Source: Drosophila persimilis
Lineage: Eukaryota > Arthropoda > Insecta > Diptera > Drosophilidae
DNA length: 64,000 nt
NCBI RefSeq assembly: GCF_003286085.1
Contig: NW_020825298.1
Coordinates: 2,418,001 to 2,482,000 of the forward strand
Direction of reading: 5' to 3'
The notes under the pieces were generated by a model, which had not been told where the DNA came from, searched no databases, and saw only the letters and a program-made list of their open reading frames with translations. Position numbers and translations under genes: made by a program. Shown piece after piece: positions 61,802 to 64,000 of this stretch. The stretch's first letter is position 1, and each line of letters starts with the position of its first letter.

Positions 61802-64000
61802 AAATTTGCAAAAAATCAGCCTCATTTTCGTAGTCGAGATTTTGACGCCGTTCGACAGTCTGAATCCTCACGATCCTGGGACAGTCGGTCCTTCGCCGAT
61901 CGGCCCATAAAGAGCTGAGATATAGCCTTCCAACGATTTGAATTTGCATATCATTAAAATACTGGTTTTTTCTGTTGGCTATATCTCGGCCATTTATGGG
62001 CCGATTGTGGCGAGGCATGTGTCCACGTGATCGGGAGAGTCCTGCGAATCGACTGCCATCGGAAAAAAGGACATCAATTTGTTCACGATTTTCGCGAAAA
62101 ATCATGAAATTTGCAAAAAATCGGCCTCATTTTCGTAGTCGAGATTTTGACGCCGTTCGACAGTCTGAATACTCACGATCCTGGGACAGTCGGTCCTTCG
62201 CCGATCGGCCCATAAAGAGCCGAGATATAGAACTCCAACGATTTGGATGTGCATATTATTAAAATACTGGTTTTTTCTGTAGGCTATATCTCGGCCATTT
62301 ATGGGCCGATTGTGGCGAGGCATGTGTCCACGTGATCGGGAGAGTCCTGCAAATCGACTGCCATCGGAAAAAAGGACATCAATTTGTTCACGATTTTCGC
62401 GAAAAATCATGATGGTTACATCATGAAATTTGCAAAAAATCAGCCTCATTTTCGTAGTCGAGATTTTGACGCCGTTCGACAGTCTGAATCCTCACGATCC
62501 TGGGACAGTCGGTCCTTCGCCCATCGGCCCATAAAGAGCCCAGATATAGCCTTCCAACGATTTGAATTTGCATATCATTAAAATACTGGTTTTTTCTGTA
62601 GGCTATATCTCGGCCATTTATGGGCCGATTGTGGCGAGGCATGTCTCCACGTGATCGGGAGAGTCCTGCGAATCGACTGCCATCGGAAAAAAGGACATCA
62701 ATTTGTTCACGATTTTCGCGAAAAATCATGATGGTTACATCATGAAATTTGCAAAAAATCGGCCTCATTTTCGTAGTCGAGATTTTGACGCCGTTCGACA
62801 GTCTGAATCCTCACGATCTTGGGACAGTCGGTCCTTCGCCGATCGGCCCATAAAGAGCCGAGATATAGAACTCCAACGATTTGGATGTGCATATTATTAA
62901 AATACTGGTTTTTTCTGTAGGCTATATCTCGGCCATTTATGGGCCGATTGTGGCGAGGCATGTCTCCACGGGATCGGGAGAGTCCTGCGAATCGATTGCC
63001 ATCGGAAAAAAGGACATCAATTTGTTCACGATTTTCGCGAAAAATCATGATGGTTACATCATGAAATTTGCAAAAAATCGGCCTCATTTTCGTAGTCGAG
63101 ATTTTGACGCCGTTCGACAGTCTGAATCCTCACGATCCTGGGACAGTCGGTCCTTCGCCGATCGGCCCATAAAGAGCCCAGATATAGCCTTCCAACGATT
63201 TGAATTTGCATATCATTAAAATACTGGTTTTTTCTGTTGGCTATATCTCGGCCATTTATGGGCCGATTGTGGCGAGGCATGTGTCCACGTGATCGGGAGA
63301 GTCCTGCGAATCGACTGCCATCGGAAAAAAGGACATCAATTTGTTCACGATTTTCGCGAAAAATCATGATGGTTACATCATGAAATTTGCAAAAAATCGG
63401 CCTCATTTTCGTAGTCGAGATTTTGACGCCGTTCGACAGTCTGAATCCTCACGATCCTGGGACAGTCGGTCCTTCGCCGATCGGCCCATACAGAGCCGAG
63501 ATATAGCCTTCCAACGATTTGAATTTGCATATCATTAAAATACTGGTTTTTTCTGTAGGCTATATCTCGGCCATTTATGGGCCGATTGTGGCGAGGCATG
63601 TCTCCACGTGATCGGGAGAGTCCTGCGAATCGACTGCCATCGGAAAAAAGGGCATCAATTTGTTCACGATTTTCGCGAAAAATCATGATGGTTACATCAT
63701 GAAATTTGCAAAAAATCGGCCTCATTTTCGTAGTCGAGATTTTGACGCCGTTCGACAGTCTGAATCCTCACGATCCTGGGACAGTCGGTCCTTCGCCGAT
63801 CGGCCCATACAGAGCCGAGATATAGCCTTCCAACGATTTGAATTTGCATATCATTAAAATACTGGTTTTTTCTGTAGGCTATATCTCGGCCATTTATGGG
63901 CCGATTGTGGCGAGGCATGTCTCCACGTGATCGGGAGAGTCCTGCGAATCGACTGCCATCGGAAAAAAGGGCATCAATTTGTTCACGATTTTCGCGAAAA
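61802..64000. repeat. higher-order repeat unit, copy 2 (first 2,199 bp; continues past window)
   Basis: Matches 58,945-61,143 in monomer order, lengths and variant bases at all sites compared by eye. No difference was found, but a base-by-base alignment was not run. Its end lies outside the window. Confidence 0.93.

Larger units (their letters stand above)
57428..64000. repeat. satellite DNA array, 305/319-bp monomers, runs off the right edge
   Basis: Head-to-tail monomers. The landmark CTATATCTCGG starts at 57,569, 57,888, 58,193, 58,498, 58,817, 59,122, 59,427, 59,746, 60,065, 60,384, 60,703, 61,022, 61,341, 61,660, 61,979, 62,284, 62,603, 62,922, 63,241, 63,560 and 63,879. Spacings are either 319 or 305 bp; the difference is a 14-bp indel. 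Three subtypes differ at the segment before the landmark (GATTTGAATTTGCATATCATT, GATTTGGATGTGCATATTATT or GGCTTTAATTTGCATATAATT types, each named here by part of its sequence). The leftmost monomer is the most divergent. All frames of 65-115 codons in the array are repeat by-products: both lengths are not multiples of three, so no frame passes intact from one monomer to the next. Confidence 0.97.

Noticed and set aside
57315-63918. Many 65-115-codon frames in the satellite as a gene family
   Set aside because: They repeat with the satellite monomer, run on both strands, and the monomer lengths are not multiples of three.
57428-64000. CRISPR array or LTR arrangement as an explanation of the direct repeats
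   Set aside because: Whole 305/319-bp monomers repeat without unique spacers, and there is no reverse transcriptase or LTR boundary (TG...CA with primer-binding site).

Overview
The window is eukaryotic and looks like a Drosophila genome. Coding density is very low. CA/GT tracts and hexanucleotide microsatellites are frequent, introns are 53-73 bp with GT-AG ends, and the one clear gene is a relative of the animal transcription factor TAF5. The many ACTCGTA-type words suggest the obscura group, but that is a guess from sequence texture. No operons, ribosome binding sites, CRISPR arrays, tRNA or rRNA genes were found.

Layout. Positions 1-42,500 are almost entirely non-coding (intergenic or long-intron) DNA with many simple repeats. 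A few weak exon candidates lie on the plus strand (about 2.4-2.9 kb and 7.95-8.10 kb), and one unexplained 235-codon frame lies on the minus strand (35,850-36,557). At 42.5-43.0 kb, 53.1-53.9 kb and 56.5-57.25 kb there are exon-like pieces with good splice signals but broken reading frames. They look like remains of one or more multi-exon, probably membrane-protein genes that I cannot name. A small degenerate piece of a non-LTR retrotransposon (RNase H C-terminal region) lies at about 46.0-46.3 kb.

The one confident gene is on the minus strand at 46,514-47,721: a 384-residue WD40 protein that matches only the C-terminal WD40 half of TAF5. It has a tiny 7-codon first exon and a 53-bp intron. 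The N-terminal TAF5 regions (LisH, NTD2) are absent. By analogy with the testis paralogue cannonball it may be a male-germline TAF5 relative, but that is inference.

From about 57,428 to the right edge runs a satellite DNA array of 305/319-bp monomers (21 landmark positions). From 58,945 onward it has a higher-order structure: nine monomers (eight of 319 bp, one of 305 bp) make a 2,857-bp unit that repeats with no difference at the diagnostic sites I compared. Each monomer carries a large imperfect inverted repeat (29-bp arms, 49-bp spacer) and two smaller dyads. The array continues past the window. The open frames inside it are by-products of the repeat and are not annotated as genes.
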